Source: Mesaphorura yosii
Lineage: Eukaryota; Arthropoda; Collembola; Poduromorpha; Tullbergiidae
Assembly: GCA_009869945.1 (NCBI GenBank)
Contig: WIXG01000239.1
Coordinates: 59,658 to 123,657 of the forward strand
Direction: 5' to 3'
DNA length: 64,000 nucleotides
The notes below the pieces were generated by a model. That model did no database searches. It saw only the letters and a program-made list of their open reading frames with translations, and was not told the origin of the DNA. The position numbers and the translations under genes were made by a program. Below are positions 40,639-52,235 of the stretch, piece after piece (position 1 is the first letter of the stretch; every line of letters begins with the position of its first letter).

Positions 40639-42301
40639 GGCTGTTGATTACTGAATACACTGGCTTGCCCACTGAATTTACAGGAAATTCTCACAATTAG
40701 ACCAACAATTTTCGCAATACTTTTAAAAACCACCGAAATCACACTTGCTCATGTGTACAATTCGACTGGTCGTGCTCCAATCTGTAAAATTGAGAAATGC
40801 AGGGTAGTATTAATCATTTGGAAACACGCTTGAAAGAAATAAGCAAGTCCGTGCCATGGCTGAAAATATTTCCTGATATTATTTATTCTTATTACCTGAA
40901 TTAATTAGTTGAAAGATTCCAAGATGGTTCGTCACTTGAATGCTGCAATGTGCATAAAATACGGTGCGTGTTTGCCAGGTTATCACTCACACACGAAGAT
41001 ATTTCATAATGTACATATAATAATAATATTTCAGGAAAAAATGGATCAATTCTATATAAAGGCATACATAACTTGTGCCTGCTGTGCTTCGCCTTGGCGT
41101 GTGTATGTGTTTACGTAAATGAGTTACTTTCATCCATCTGAAGTACATCGACGGACGGACGTGCACGGCAACGGCACGGCAAACATATCTCCTTGGATCT
41201 GCTGAGCACTGGCTTGGCTGGCATTGGCATTACTTTACTGCACAGTGCACGAGCGAAGCACTGGCACTGGCAGCAGATTCGGTAAATAGAAGTTGGATAC
41301 AATTTGGTTTACCTTACTTGCAGCACGGTAAACAGAATTCGCAACTAGCGAGGTACGACGTACGAAACGAATGCGAGCAAGAGAAGAGCCGAGGAACACG
41401 AGAGTGTGTGGGCACGAGTGCGAATGCGAATCGAGTGAGATTGCTATTGAGATCAATACGATTCTGGGTGGGGTTTATTCGGTCATTCCCATTCCATTAC
41501 GAATGCGAACAGCGAATTTCTGACGGAGAGCTCTCGCTCCGTCCCAATACGCTGGTCCTGGGTTCGGTTAGACAAATTAAAGAATGCAGCCAGGGGAGAC
41601 GTGAGACGAGACGATGACGCAAGTTGCGAAACATTTCGCACAGTTCCCAATGCCTGGCTGCCCGAATCATGTGTGCGTCCTTTGTTCGGTGCAGAACTCT
41701 GAACTCGCATTAGTTTGCATATTTCGGATTCTATACAGGTAAAGCGTAAAGACTCCAAGATTCTATCTGTAGAAGTACCGGGTTAATACTTCGACATTTC
41801 TCGAAATTGTGAAGTGGCAACGAGTCCTCTACATTCAACGAGAACGTTCACATCAACCCACTCGCGATCATTAGTGATTTGACATCAATTCCTGGTATTA
41901 CCTGGTTGATTTCGCATGCATTCTTGAGAATTATGAAATTGAAATTGTAAGCAAGAGAAATGGCAATTGGCAATGGTACACATGCCAAACTTTTTGGAAC
42001 AATAAATTGTCCTGGAACTGCATTATTTGCAAACATGAGAGAGACCGCGTCAAACGTTTCGTTTTGATCGAAATAGTTTATTACATCGTCGTCTTGACAA
42101 TACACAGTCAATTATATGCCCTTAAATAATGTAGAATTACTAGATTATAAAATCCTGTAGACTAGAATTCCCACACAGATACGCCCACTTACTATAATGA
42201 ACTTGAGTTTGGAGTTTTGGAGCATTTGTTCACGGGGATAATTTCCCATCGAACAGAGCAACACAAGATAGAATATAAGTTGTCAGTTAATAATTTGATC
42301 A
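40639..42301. other. Region between the PKA and UPF0545 genes
   Basis: It contains the PKA promoter and 5' UTR, then DNA with no supported gene. A minus-strand frame at 42111-41848 (87 codons, opening at TTG, including VSLMFANNAVPGQFIVPKS) reads like protein but has no ATG start, splice partner or recognised family, so it is not called as a gene. Confidence 0.4.
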
Positions 42302-43011
42302 TCAGCATATGGTGCATGATGACCGCAGTTGTCTTGAATCTGCAAAGATTTCATCCATGTTAATTTCACCCTTTTTGATTTCATCGGCTTTCACGCCGAG
42401 GTAAGAATTTTTATAATCTTTGCGGATGAATTCTGGCAGTTCAGAGTTCCAATTTTCCGGTGGGCTCTCGCGTCTTTCCCAGACATCATTTGCATAATGA
42501 GCTTGCAATCTCTTTCGAACTCGCTCCTTCTCACTGTCTATGACCTTTTGCTGCAAACAGTACAAAGGTACTATTACACTTACGGACGGTGATACTTAAG
42601 GTAGGGATAAGAGATACTTATCACTTACAAGTGCTCCCGCATCTTTCGCCTTTTGCCATTTTAAGCAATTGTCGTAATCCTCCTTCCATTGACTACAATC
42701 CCTTGTTTCACCGAGAAAGTATTGATGAAAACGGCCTCTGATGCTTTTGCAGTCCTTGTATTCTTCTTTATAAATATGACATTCTCTGGTCTGGCAAACA
42801 ATCGTCTCATTAATATCTCCTTTCTTATTAACTTTCGCTCGATTCCCATCAAACTCACCATCCAGGCGAACGGCACACGATTTTCTTTCGCCTCTTTCCC
42901 TGCCGAGTTCAACTGAGGTGGCTGTGGATCAGATTTAACCGTAGAGAAAGATTTAATGTCGAGTGTGCTGGAACTCGTTACCGCTGCCGAGACAGATGTA
43001 GCCTCTCCCAT
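42302..43011 (-). CDS. UPF0545 family protein (C22orf39/PANTS homologue)
   Basis: Small Cys-rich protein; the vertebrate homologue is reported to affect synaptic plasticity, and the molecular function is unclear. Three exons, 42859-43011, 42629-42790 and 42302-42550, join in phase to give 187 residues. The conserved core spans exons 2-3: TRECHIYKEEYKDCKSIRGR, then GETRDCSQWKEDYDNCLKWQ, and VWERRESPPENWNSELPEF, with the family's paired cysteines (CX9C-like spacing) and the WxxxxxPPxxW-type end. I chose the ATG at 43009-43011; the reading frame stays open a little further up but only with GTG. About 50 Ser/Thr/Pro-rich residues precede the core and about 35 charged residues follow it, making this longer than the roughly 105-residue mammalian protein. 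The first intron is only 68 bp. Confidence 0.85.
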
Positions 43012-43709
43012 ATTGCAAACTTTAATAGCTTTCACTTTTACAATTTAGTAGATAGATTTCTGAATTCGAAATAAAATTTCACGTTTTTCGCGTGATATTT
43101 TCACATGCTCATGCGTTCGCTCGCTGATTCTTTGAACTTTTTGAGTAAAAGTAGTCGGCGCAAGTTTTGAACAACCTCTTTAGCTCAGCAGCTCAGTGAA
43201 GTGTAGGATTGTAGGAATAAATTCGTCAAGTTGACTATTATTATAGTGCTACAATCGAACTCCTGGCAATTAAGAGGAGTTTTGGACGATAGCGATGACC
43301 CATTTGGCTCGTAGGTGAGACGGAGGTGTTTAAGAATTTCATCCATCTTGGCGATTCTGGGATTCTGGTTTAAATTCCTCAGTTCGGTTTAATGGTTTCC
43401 TGCTATAATCCTGTCATGCAAAATGCTTGTTTTAAGTTTTTGATAACTTAAGCTTCACAATTCTTATTCGCAGGTAGGATTCGAAGAAAGTGTCAATCTA
43501 AATTGACGTCAAGCCCAGCATTGATTGGGTAGGAATCATCTTTTTGGGGTGAATTCCTAGGAATTTGTCTGGATTGCAACAAAATGACTCCATACATCAG
43601 CTCCCGAGTCTGTCCTTGAACACGGTTCATTGTTGATTGTGCCAGGGCTGTCATAGAACTGAGTGCATTTTTCAACCGCCCGAAAGGAGCATCGGTTTCG
43701 TCTGGCACT
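43012..43709. other. Divergent promoter region between UPF0545 and carboxypeptidase genes
   Basis: About 700 bp between head-to-head genes, probably holding both promoters. The carboxypeptidase frame is open back to a TGA near 43618 but without an ATG. A missing signal-peptide exon for that gene might be here; I could not find one. Confidence 0.45.
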
Positions 43710-45658
43710 ATGTTCAACAAGATTACTCGACTGCCGAGCGCTATTCGGCTTTGGGAAGAGTGCGGAGCATCTGGCCAACGGAACGTCCACTTTCAAAATG
43801 TTGGCAACAAACTCAAGACTGAAGCGGAGACAATACTTGCAAGGCCTCACAAGCATACAAAAGTAACAATGGCATTCCCTCCCACTGCCGCTCCGAAGAT
43901 TGCCAGTTGTGCCAACTCTGTTGCCCCACGCCGAGTTGCTCAGACCATAATTGATGGGCATGAGCTGAAAAATACATCCGCGTCCCCGATATGGACGATG
44001 CCAACAAATATGGGGAAACCGACACAAAAAGAGGAACTAGAAGTGCCAGACTACGGTGATAAGCTATACTTGACACCACACATCATGAATGGTTCCATTC
44101 AGAAAGCCCAAAAGCTAGCAAAAGTTGGAAATCTAAATAACCCAGTCTGCGACAGGAAGATAAGTGAATTCGGGTATAGTGGATTTTTAACCGTGAAAGA
44201 GCAATACAATTCCAATCTGTTTTTCTGGTTCTTTCCAGCAAAGGTAAGCTGAGGTGAAGGTGGTTTTGCTCTATGCTCGTTTGAACATTCGAGAATGCTT
44301 TCACAGGTGAACCCGGAAAATGCTCCAGTCTTGTTATGGATCAACGGTGGCCCTGGAGCGAGTTCCATGTTCGGCCTCTTTGCAGCTAACGGACCATTTT
44401 TTGTCGATACAATCGGCGAGCTTCAACCAAGAAAATTGACTTGGACACAGAACCACTCGGTTGTGTATATCGATAGCCCTGTTGGAACGGGATTCAGCTT
44501 CACAGAAAATGAGGATGGTTACTGCAGGACGCTTGATGAAGTTATGAACGACTTGTATGAAGGACTGCGCCAGTTTTTCCTTTTATTTCCTGAGTACCGG
44601 GCTCGGGATTTCTACATCACGGGACAGTCATACACAGGTAGTGAAGAACACGCAGAACACATGATTGACATCAGAGATCTGAAGTTAATATTGAATTTAA
44701 CTTTCAGGTAAATATGCACCAGCCTTGGCGCATAAAATCCACACAGAAAACTTAAAGGCAGCTTCCAATAATCTTCCACAGCTAAACCTAAAAGGGTGAG
44801 TTCAGAAAAATCTCCATTCGATGAAGATTAACTGATTTTGGTGCGTATTGTGATGTCAGGGTTCGTTTTCGCTTGCAGGTTCGCTGTAGGCTCCGGGCTT
44901 TGTGATCCCTTAACTCAATGTGATTATGGGGAATTTTTGTTTAATATTGGACTAATTGACATCGATGAGAAAGCGTATTTTGACAGAGCATACAAAGAAG
45001 CCTGTGAACTCATAGTCCAGAAGAACTGGGCAGAAGCCCACAAGGTATATGAATGAGAAATATAACTTCCGCAAACACGATTTCACTATCATTTCTGTCC
45101 ATATGTTAGATATTGCAACATCTAATCATTGGATGGCCGAGACCAATCGTTGCATATTTTGAGAAATTAACCGGATACACATTTCACTCAAATTATCTCT
45201 ATCAGGATATGCCTGCCCGCTACGGTTACTACATGCAGTTCTTACGGAATGACTTTGTGCGACGTGGAATTCATGTTGGGGACCAAGAATTTGGTGCTAT
45301 GAAGAACAAAGTTTATACGCATCTTGCTGATGATTTTCCGCAATCTGTTAAACCACTCGTAGAAGAATTGTTGAATCTTAAGTATAAAGTGCTCTTTTAT
45401 GCGTCGCAATTCGATATTATTGTTCCTCACACTGGGATTGATAGATTCGTTCGAAATTTAAACTGGAACGGACGCGATAAGTACAGCAAAACGCCTAGAA
45501 AGATTTGGTTGGTTGATAATGAAGTTGGAGGTTATGTTAAAGAGGTCGATAACTTGATTCACGTTTTTTGTCGAAATGCTGGCCATCTGGCTCCGCACGA
45601 TCAGCCCGAGGCTTGCTTTGATATGATTACTAGGTTTACGAGAGGAACCCAATTTTGA
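43710..45658 (+). CDS. Serine carboxypeptidase, vitellogenic-like (CPVL type, peptidase S10)
   Basis: Lysosomal or secreted exopeptidase that removes C-terminal residues. Five exons, 43710-44243, 44307-44637, 44708-44795, 44879-45044 and 45110-45658, give 555 residues. S10 features: YSGFLTVKEQYNSNLFFWFF, WINGGPGASSMFGLF, SPVGTGFSFTENEDGY. The catalytic triad is visible: Ser286 in GQSYTGKYAPA, Asp475 in YASQFDIIVP and His532 in NAGHLAPHDQP. The usual GESYAG is GQSYTG here, so the Glu before the nucleophile is Gln. The recognisable domain begins near residue 105 (DYGDKLYLTPHI). The first 100 residues are not conserved and show no signal peptide, unlike typical CPVL (about 475 residues), so the true first exon may be elsewhere and the listed start is provisional. 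It is convergent with the biotin ligase gene. Confidence 0.88.
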
Positions 45659-45874
45659 CTCGCAAATAGTTAAGTGAGATGTGAATAATTATCCGTAATA
45701 CAATTCAGGTTGCATGTTGCATGATGTGAATTGGCAGGCCCAATTTTGTGAACAATTCATTGAACAAATTCCAATAACTAAAGCTCCAGCTTTATTCCGC
45801 GTGTTAAGTAACTTTATTTCTAGTCTTTAGATTACTCTTTAGAAGACCAACCCGTGGTATAAATATCATGAAAC

Positions 45875-45880
45875 AATAAA
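45875..45880 (+). terminator. Poly(A) signal AATAAA, carboxypeptidase gene
   Basis: AATAAA followed by an A-rich tract, 217 bases after the stop codon. Confidence 0.5.
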
Positions 45881-46178
45881 AAAAATGAAGCTACGTTTTC
45901 TTGCTACATTTGTTAACAATAACAAAATAAAAATCGCCTATTTTAGTAGACGAGTTTCTTTCTTGGCATAAGTAATTGGCTCCTGGCTCACCTAGACTAA
46001 AAACCCACGATGGAATTGGCTGTCCTTCTACTATCGTTGTACCCTCTTTAATTAGAGGAATACGTAATATCATCATTCAGCAATCAGCTTGATCACAATT
46101 AGTTTCTATTAATATCAGTAAGGCAAAATGCACGGCACCTTTAATATCAACCCTACCATAAACCCAAATGCAAAGTGT

Positions 46179-49100
46179 TCATTGTTTGATGGCAATGAGT
46201 CTGTTCGTTATGTCGAACGAATTTCCATCTGGCTGTACAGAAAATATGTGTCCCGAAATGATTTCCTCAACCCGCAAAAATCCGTACTCGTCCAGACCAA
46301 CTAAATGGCAAGCCGCGTACTTTCCTTCTGATACTTCTACGTTAACTTCGTCTTTGAAGTTATGAATCCAGTTTTCGACGTACAAATCCAGGAATGCATC
46401 CAACTTGCCACCATCCACGGAGTTTATGAGGTTTTCAAACTCAGTTAAGACTCGAGCTACTAACACTTCGAAAGTCAGAGGCTCCTGCAGCGCTGCGTTC
46501 AAGCAAGTTGTGGGGTTTGTGTTTGAGACGTTGACACCAATTCCAATTGTGATGACCGCGTTCTTCCCCTGAATTGCACTCTCCACAATTATGCCAGCAA
46601 CTTTTTTATCGCCCAAGTACACATCGTTTGGCCACTTAACGCGCAGATCGATTTCTTTGTGAGACGGCACAGCCACCACAATTGCAAGGGCAGCAATGTG
46701 CTGCACCAACGATATTCTTCTGCCTATGTCACTGTTCAAGTCAAGGTGCACTTGAAATGAGAATGGAACACAGCCCTCCGGGCTCAGCCAAATATTCTTT
46801 CCTCGACCTGCGAAAAATATTAACTGCCGTTGGACTACTTGAGACAGTAGTGAAAATGATTGTCGAATCATACCTCTGGCCGAAGTTTGCCTGCGCGCAA
46901 TGACAACCAAGCCGGGTCCCAACGAATGCCCAGTCAGCACATCATTTGTGGAAGTTAGAACGTCGGCGTAGATAACAAGGCGGCCGACATTCTTGGTCTT
47001 CAGATTCTGAAATGCCAAATAAATCGCATTTACAAGTTAACTTGACATGCTACTCGAAATCGCTTAACTCACCTCAAAGTAGTTTACAGTTGAGAAATTG
47101 GGCGGGCATTGCAAGTAATGTATTGGCAGTCTGTCATGGCTAGGTTTCGAATGCTTTTTCTCATCTTTCGGGATGAACTCAAGTGTCAGGCCGGACTGTT
47201 CTATTGTCGCCGGAAAATTTCCCATAAATTGAATTATTGCCTGTAGAAAAACGAGCCAGTGTCAACATTAACATCAAAGACTGGCTGGTTTTAAGCTGAA
47301 TGTGTTATTTAATGACCTTGTGATCGCCCAATAAGTACCCATCCGTGTACTCTGGAATCTTTACTCTTGTGCAGTCCAATCCAAGATTTTGGCTCAGAAT
47401 TAATGATAGCAATCCTAACGAGCTGTCTTCCGTCATCGTTTTCTCAAAAAGAACCTGCAAGCGTCCCAATACATTAAGTATTTTGAAATCATATACAAAC
47501 AGATATCTGTACCTGTGACAAGATGGCTTTTCCGCCCATGACGCCGCCATCCAACTGAATAATCACAACATCACCGGTATCCTTTCGTTTAGCAAATGTC
47601 GACGCTGTGAGTGGACGCGCATACCCTTCAGAATCATTGGTTTCAATAACACGCTGAAATGTAGGAGGCAAGGAAGTATTGTCCTGTTTCGCCTGCTGGC
47701 CCCACGTAGCACCGCTCAAGTGCAGAGGCTGAGTTTGGCTTGCTGAATAAGTGACTGCTTTGACGATATCATGACCGATCGAGGAAATTGGAAGGCCAAA
47801 TGGCGGCGTCTCACAGCACCAGGCGAAAAGGCGTCCTCCGTCACCCAGGAATTGTAATAAAAGTAGACTTGCAGATTCATCAGGAACTTTCCCAGACACG
47901 ACCAAGAGAGCAGTTTGATCCGACCAGCCACCGACGGATATTTGATCCCAACGAATGTCGTAAATTGTGTACCGGTCGTTTGCAAGCATTGACTTCAGTA
48001 TGTTAGCGAGCTCAGTTCGCTTTTTGGAATCTTCAGACAGAATGAGAATGTTTGGTGGCTTCCCAAGCCGGCTCGGGCTCTTAACACTTAGTCCACTCCT
48101 AATTGGCGATTCTGGCATTAGTGTGGCTGCTGACATGGATTTTATGGTGCTAAGACCACAGGCGGACGCAGCAGGGCCAGGCATGCCGAGGTTGCTATAT
48201 ACCCGGTGGTCTGGAGTTGAATGTAAAGAATCTGAGGACGATATTGCCCTTGATGGTCCGGATACTTTCCTCGTACGATTCTTTGAAAATTGCTGGCTTT
48301 CTTTGTCGGGCGTTTGCGTAGGCGAATTCAGCGCTGAGGAAGCACCTGATGTCCTCCGATCTTCTTCGATGGAAGCAGATTTCGAACAAAACAACAGAGA
48401 TGCAAGACTTGAAGACTTTTGTGATAGGCTATTTAAACTTAGTTTCCTACGGGCAAACTGAGGTTTCTGAAATGCGCAAAAAGAAGTTGTTGGTAAATAG
48501 AAAAGACGGAATTCGATTAATAGGAACAAATGAAAAGAAAGTAATTTACTTCACAATAGTGAATTGTTGCAATGGAACGTTTTTTGGGCGATCGTTCGTA
48601 CCAATTTGGCAGTTCTGATATTTTAAGAGAATCTTCCTCCTCTTCCGTGTCGATTCTTGGCACACCGGCGCTCGTACAATCGGTGTCCGAACAAATTTTG
48701 GATAACTCTTGCTTCGATGTATCGGCTGATATCGACGGTGACGTTTCGCCACAATCGTAAATACCTGTAAGCATAGGCGGCATTTTAATTGGGGAACTCA
48801 ATAGGACGATGTGTACAAACAAAATACCTGCCGCAAGTCTCCTTAACTCTACCGGTGTAAACGATGTTTGTTCTGAGTGGATGTCACTCTTCGATATCAA
48901 AGTTCCAACAGTCCCCTGAACCGTCACGGCTGCAAGATTTCGTAAATGTCATCCGAAATATCAAAATCAACTGGAACATTATAACGCTTGAAATTACTTG
49001 TTAGTCTGTGCACTCTCCAGCCACCTTCCAGTACAATTTGGCCAAGGCGGAATATATGCATGAGTTCAATCAGCTGGTCAAAATCAGAGCGTAGAATGAG

Positions 49101-49904
49101 CGCTTGCTCATAGCCACACTTCCAGGCAGTTATGTGACCAAATTGAGAAAACTAACCAGAGAGCAAAACAGATGTTAAATGTTAATTCAAAATCTGAAGT
49201 TGATTGCCGCACGCTCTCGTGCTTTGTTGCACGTCAAGCACTGAAAAATCAGAAAATCACCTTCCTGTACGCGTGTTTTGCACTTGTGAATCCAGGTTCG
49301 GCTTCTAGTAGAATGTGGAACGTTCTCACGTCTGATTCGTTTTTTCTGTCCGACAGATTATTGTCCAGCGCAGATAACGGTGTATTTATACTACTTTGAA
49401 CGCGAATTTCGGTTCCAATGAACGCGCACCAATGCTGCAGGTCAACAATTTGCTGAAATTGAGAAAAAATATAATTTTTCTGGAATCAGTAATCGAATCA
49501 TGGACAAGTTAGATTTTGCGTACAAGTGGAAACAATGCAAGCACTCTTGACCCATCTTCCTCCGAAATTAATTTCGTTCTTTTTATATCGTTGTAATTGT
49601 AGCACAGGTTAGAAACCTGCGTCGATGTCTTCTGACGGGCGCCAGCCACGTCTTCGACGCCCGCGCATGGAAACTTAACGTTACCACTGTGAATGGGCGT
49701 GGTTGAGCTTAAATTGGGATTATTCGACGCAGGTATGACAGAGTCTGACCCGGTTGCAGTTGTCGCTGGCAGTAAATGCAGTCTATTTTTCGTAAACACT
49801 ATTGACACTTTATTTTCTACACAAATTTCCTTTATCCAACCCAGAATTTTCTGTTTTTGACGGGACTGAAGCCATGTCAGAACCGAGTAACAAATTGTTA
49901 ACAT
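46179..49904 (-). CDS. Hcs: Holocarboxylase synthetase (biotin-protein ligase)
   Basis: Attaches biotin to carboxylases via biotinyl-5'-AMP, in cytosol and mitochondria. Ten exons: 49524-49904, 49261-49452, 48998-49151, 48828-48929, 48550-48764, 47513-48466, 47317-47454, 47073-47240, 46874-47006 and 46179-46807, all in phase, giving 1021 residues. The catalytic domain is about residues 775-1021: GRLVIYADVLTSTND, ARRQTSARGRGKNIWLSPEG (ATP/biotin GRGxxG loop), LRVKWPNDVYLGDKKVAGII and IGIGVNVSNTNPTTC. The C-terminal cap ends in VQPDGNSFDITNRL. The long N-terminal half includes a glutamine-amidotransferase-like region (PPNILILSEDSKKRTELANI, LQFLGDGGRLFAWC), as in other animal HCS, plus a Ser-rich stretch. 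Size matches insect HCS better than the 726-residue human protein. The start at ATG 49902-49904 is the first in frame. One donor (AAG|GTCATT, 47316) is weak. Confidence 0.93.
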
Positions 49905-52235
49905 GGCGAGAAAATGCAGTGGGGTGATTGTGAAGTAAACCGCAATCCGAAATCTGAAAATGGCCAGCCTCCTCTCTAAGAAAGATTTCAATCTCGCGTC
50001 TGGTGAATTTGGAACTGACTTCCAAATGTCGTGCTCTTTCTTTTAAACATCCCGACTTCTGGGAGTTTTCAGCTGGAAAGGTTACAGCAGCGAGTGGAAA
50101 TGTGTTCCAATCGATAATAGTACAAATATAATAAGCTTGTCTGACAGAAGCAGTCGCGCGGACTAGAACTGACAGTAACAGTTCCGCTTACCGGAACTTC
50201 CTTTTCATTCCCGTCAGTGATGGATGCCCAACCTCATTTCTGATTAATGTCACATTGTGCTCTGATCTTTTTGGTTTGGAAAAAATATCAAGAAAGAAAA
50301 TCGAAGACATACGCGACAAGCGTAGTTGTTGCTCAGCTCGGACAATTGTAATTTCTTCTTGTCAGGATTTTCTCAAGGAGGACAATCTCGAATCGAGTGA
50401 ATCCAACCGGCTTTCACTCAAATCCCAAACATAAATGCAGATGGCCAAAAATAATGACTTACCCAAACCTAAGGTGACATTAGTTTAGCAGAAGTCCAAA
50501 TTAAGACTGATTGAGTTAAGACCGATAAGCGTTGCCGCAGAATGAGCTTTCCCAGGTAGGCTCACTTGCGAGACCGGCTCCAGCAAAGACTATGCTATTT
50601 ACATATGGCTTTATTAAATAGCGCCGTTCTGTTAACTGACTTATCCATGATTTTGAATTATTTGGCGATCATCTCTGAGATACATGTGCACAATTTGAGT
50701 CGATGGTACATACGATTAAACACACCACGCAGTTTGCTGCATGATTTTAAAGCTTAATTTTACGTTACAACTTCTCATATCATTCTCATTTGTTAGTCGC
50801 ACGTAGTAAATACGGTTCATGAGTTCCTTCGTATGCTCCAGCTCGAACATGACCTCTGACTTCGCATCAATGACATGAAAACAGATGTGATCGGGCTAAC
50901 ACTCGAAATCTCTATGCTTACTACAGACCGCCTTTGTTTATGTACGTTTTATGCAGTAATAATCATTTAATTACTGCAGCGGAAATAAGAAATATTGCCA
51001 GCCTCATCAGTACCAATTCAGTTTACAAGTTTACACGTACTGCCATGATTGCATAGTCCTGACCTCTCTTCTTCTGCATTCCAAAGATCAGAAACAGTAG
51101 CAGCAGGCAGAGACCAGAGATTCTTTACAACCCTTTTAACTGCGAGCAGAAATAACATGAGATGAATTCAGCGAGTGCTTAGCAGTGTCTGTCTGTGGTA
51201 GCGGAGAACGAGTGCGAGTGGTAAAACAGTCTCAACAAGAATTCTCTCTGGTCGGTCTCTGTTTTATCCCATAGCATACAATTACGTCATACATTGGAGC
51301 AGGCAGGCAGGCGTAGCTGTGGCTTAGCTGGTACGAGGACGCTAGCTAAAGTGAGATTTGAGATTCACCATTCTCCGACTCAGCTCAATGCTCGCTGAGG
51401 CTGAGATCTGCGCCCTCCGCTAAGGTTAGTGTACAGGGAAGAAGCAAGTGGCATTGGCTGGCATGGCATATTGCTGCTTTTAAGGTATAAGTACAAGTTC
51501 TCCGTACCGTACTGTACTAGGTTCAAGAATTCAAGTTGGATGGGATTGCGATGCGATTCAATTAATTTGGTTATTCATCCCACATCATCTCTCATCCTTA
51601 CTACCTCTTGCTTAATCCGATTCATTTAATTCTGCGCTGCTGTTTCACTGTCGAACCAGTGCAACTAATCCGAGTACCAACAATTCTGCCTAGTCACTAA
51701 TTTCAATTTCAATTTCAATTATGTGCTGGCCCTGATTTTGTGTAAAGTAACTAAAGTTCCCATTAATAGCAGTTGACAGGAAAACAGAACACTCAACAGG
51801 CAGGTTGCAGCAGAACACCAAAGCGTCAGTACCTTAGGTTAAGAATTTTTAACACTTCGAGTAAGTTTTACATGTTTTAAAGTTAAATCTAGTTTTCAGG
51901 GCGTTTTAGAGATTATAGTGAATGATTAGGGGAAGTGACAATAATACCCAAGTCCCAATCGTGCAGGCGTGCATTTAAGACTGATTCTTAACCGTATCTG
52001 TAAGCCGTTGAAGTACATTGGAAACATTGAGCTGTACCTCGAGGGAGCAACTAACAATAATTGCTACTTCACCGTCGTCGAATCATTGGGTTCAGCTGCA
52101 TCTGCCGCTGAATCACTTTATTCTCAGAAACAAGCTTTCGCCGTCAGCATATCAACTCAATTAGATGTCCTAACACCCGACAGTAATACGAAGGAAACGG
52201 AACTGGAATCTATTTTTCATAATTGTGGTGAATAG
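49905..52235. other. Divergent intergenic region between Hcs and striatin
   Basis: About 2.3 kb between head-to-head genes. No gene is supported. It should hold both promoters and the missing 5' exon of striatin. An AATTTC repeat lies at 51699-51720. Confidence 0.5.
51699..51720. repeat. AATTTC tandem repeat, 3.7 copies
   Basis: Three exact hexamer copies of AATTTC followed by AATT, about 500 bp upstream of the first striatin exon seen. Confidence 0.8.

Noticed and set aside
43557-44079. Minus-strand frames opposite carboxypeptidase exon 1
   Set aside because: Antisense shadows of a real coding exon; no domain pattern.
45891-46076. Minus frame ending near a GTGAGC donor, possible first exon
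   Set aside because: Nothing downstream on the minus strand to splice to; lies between two convergent gene ends.
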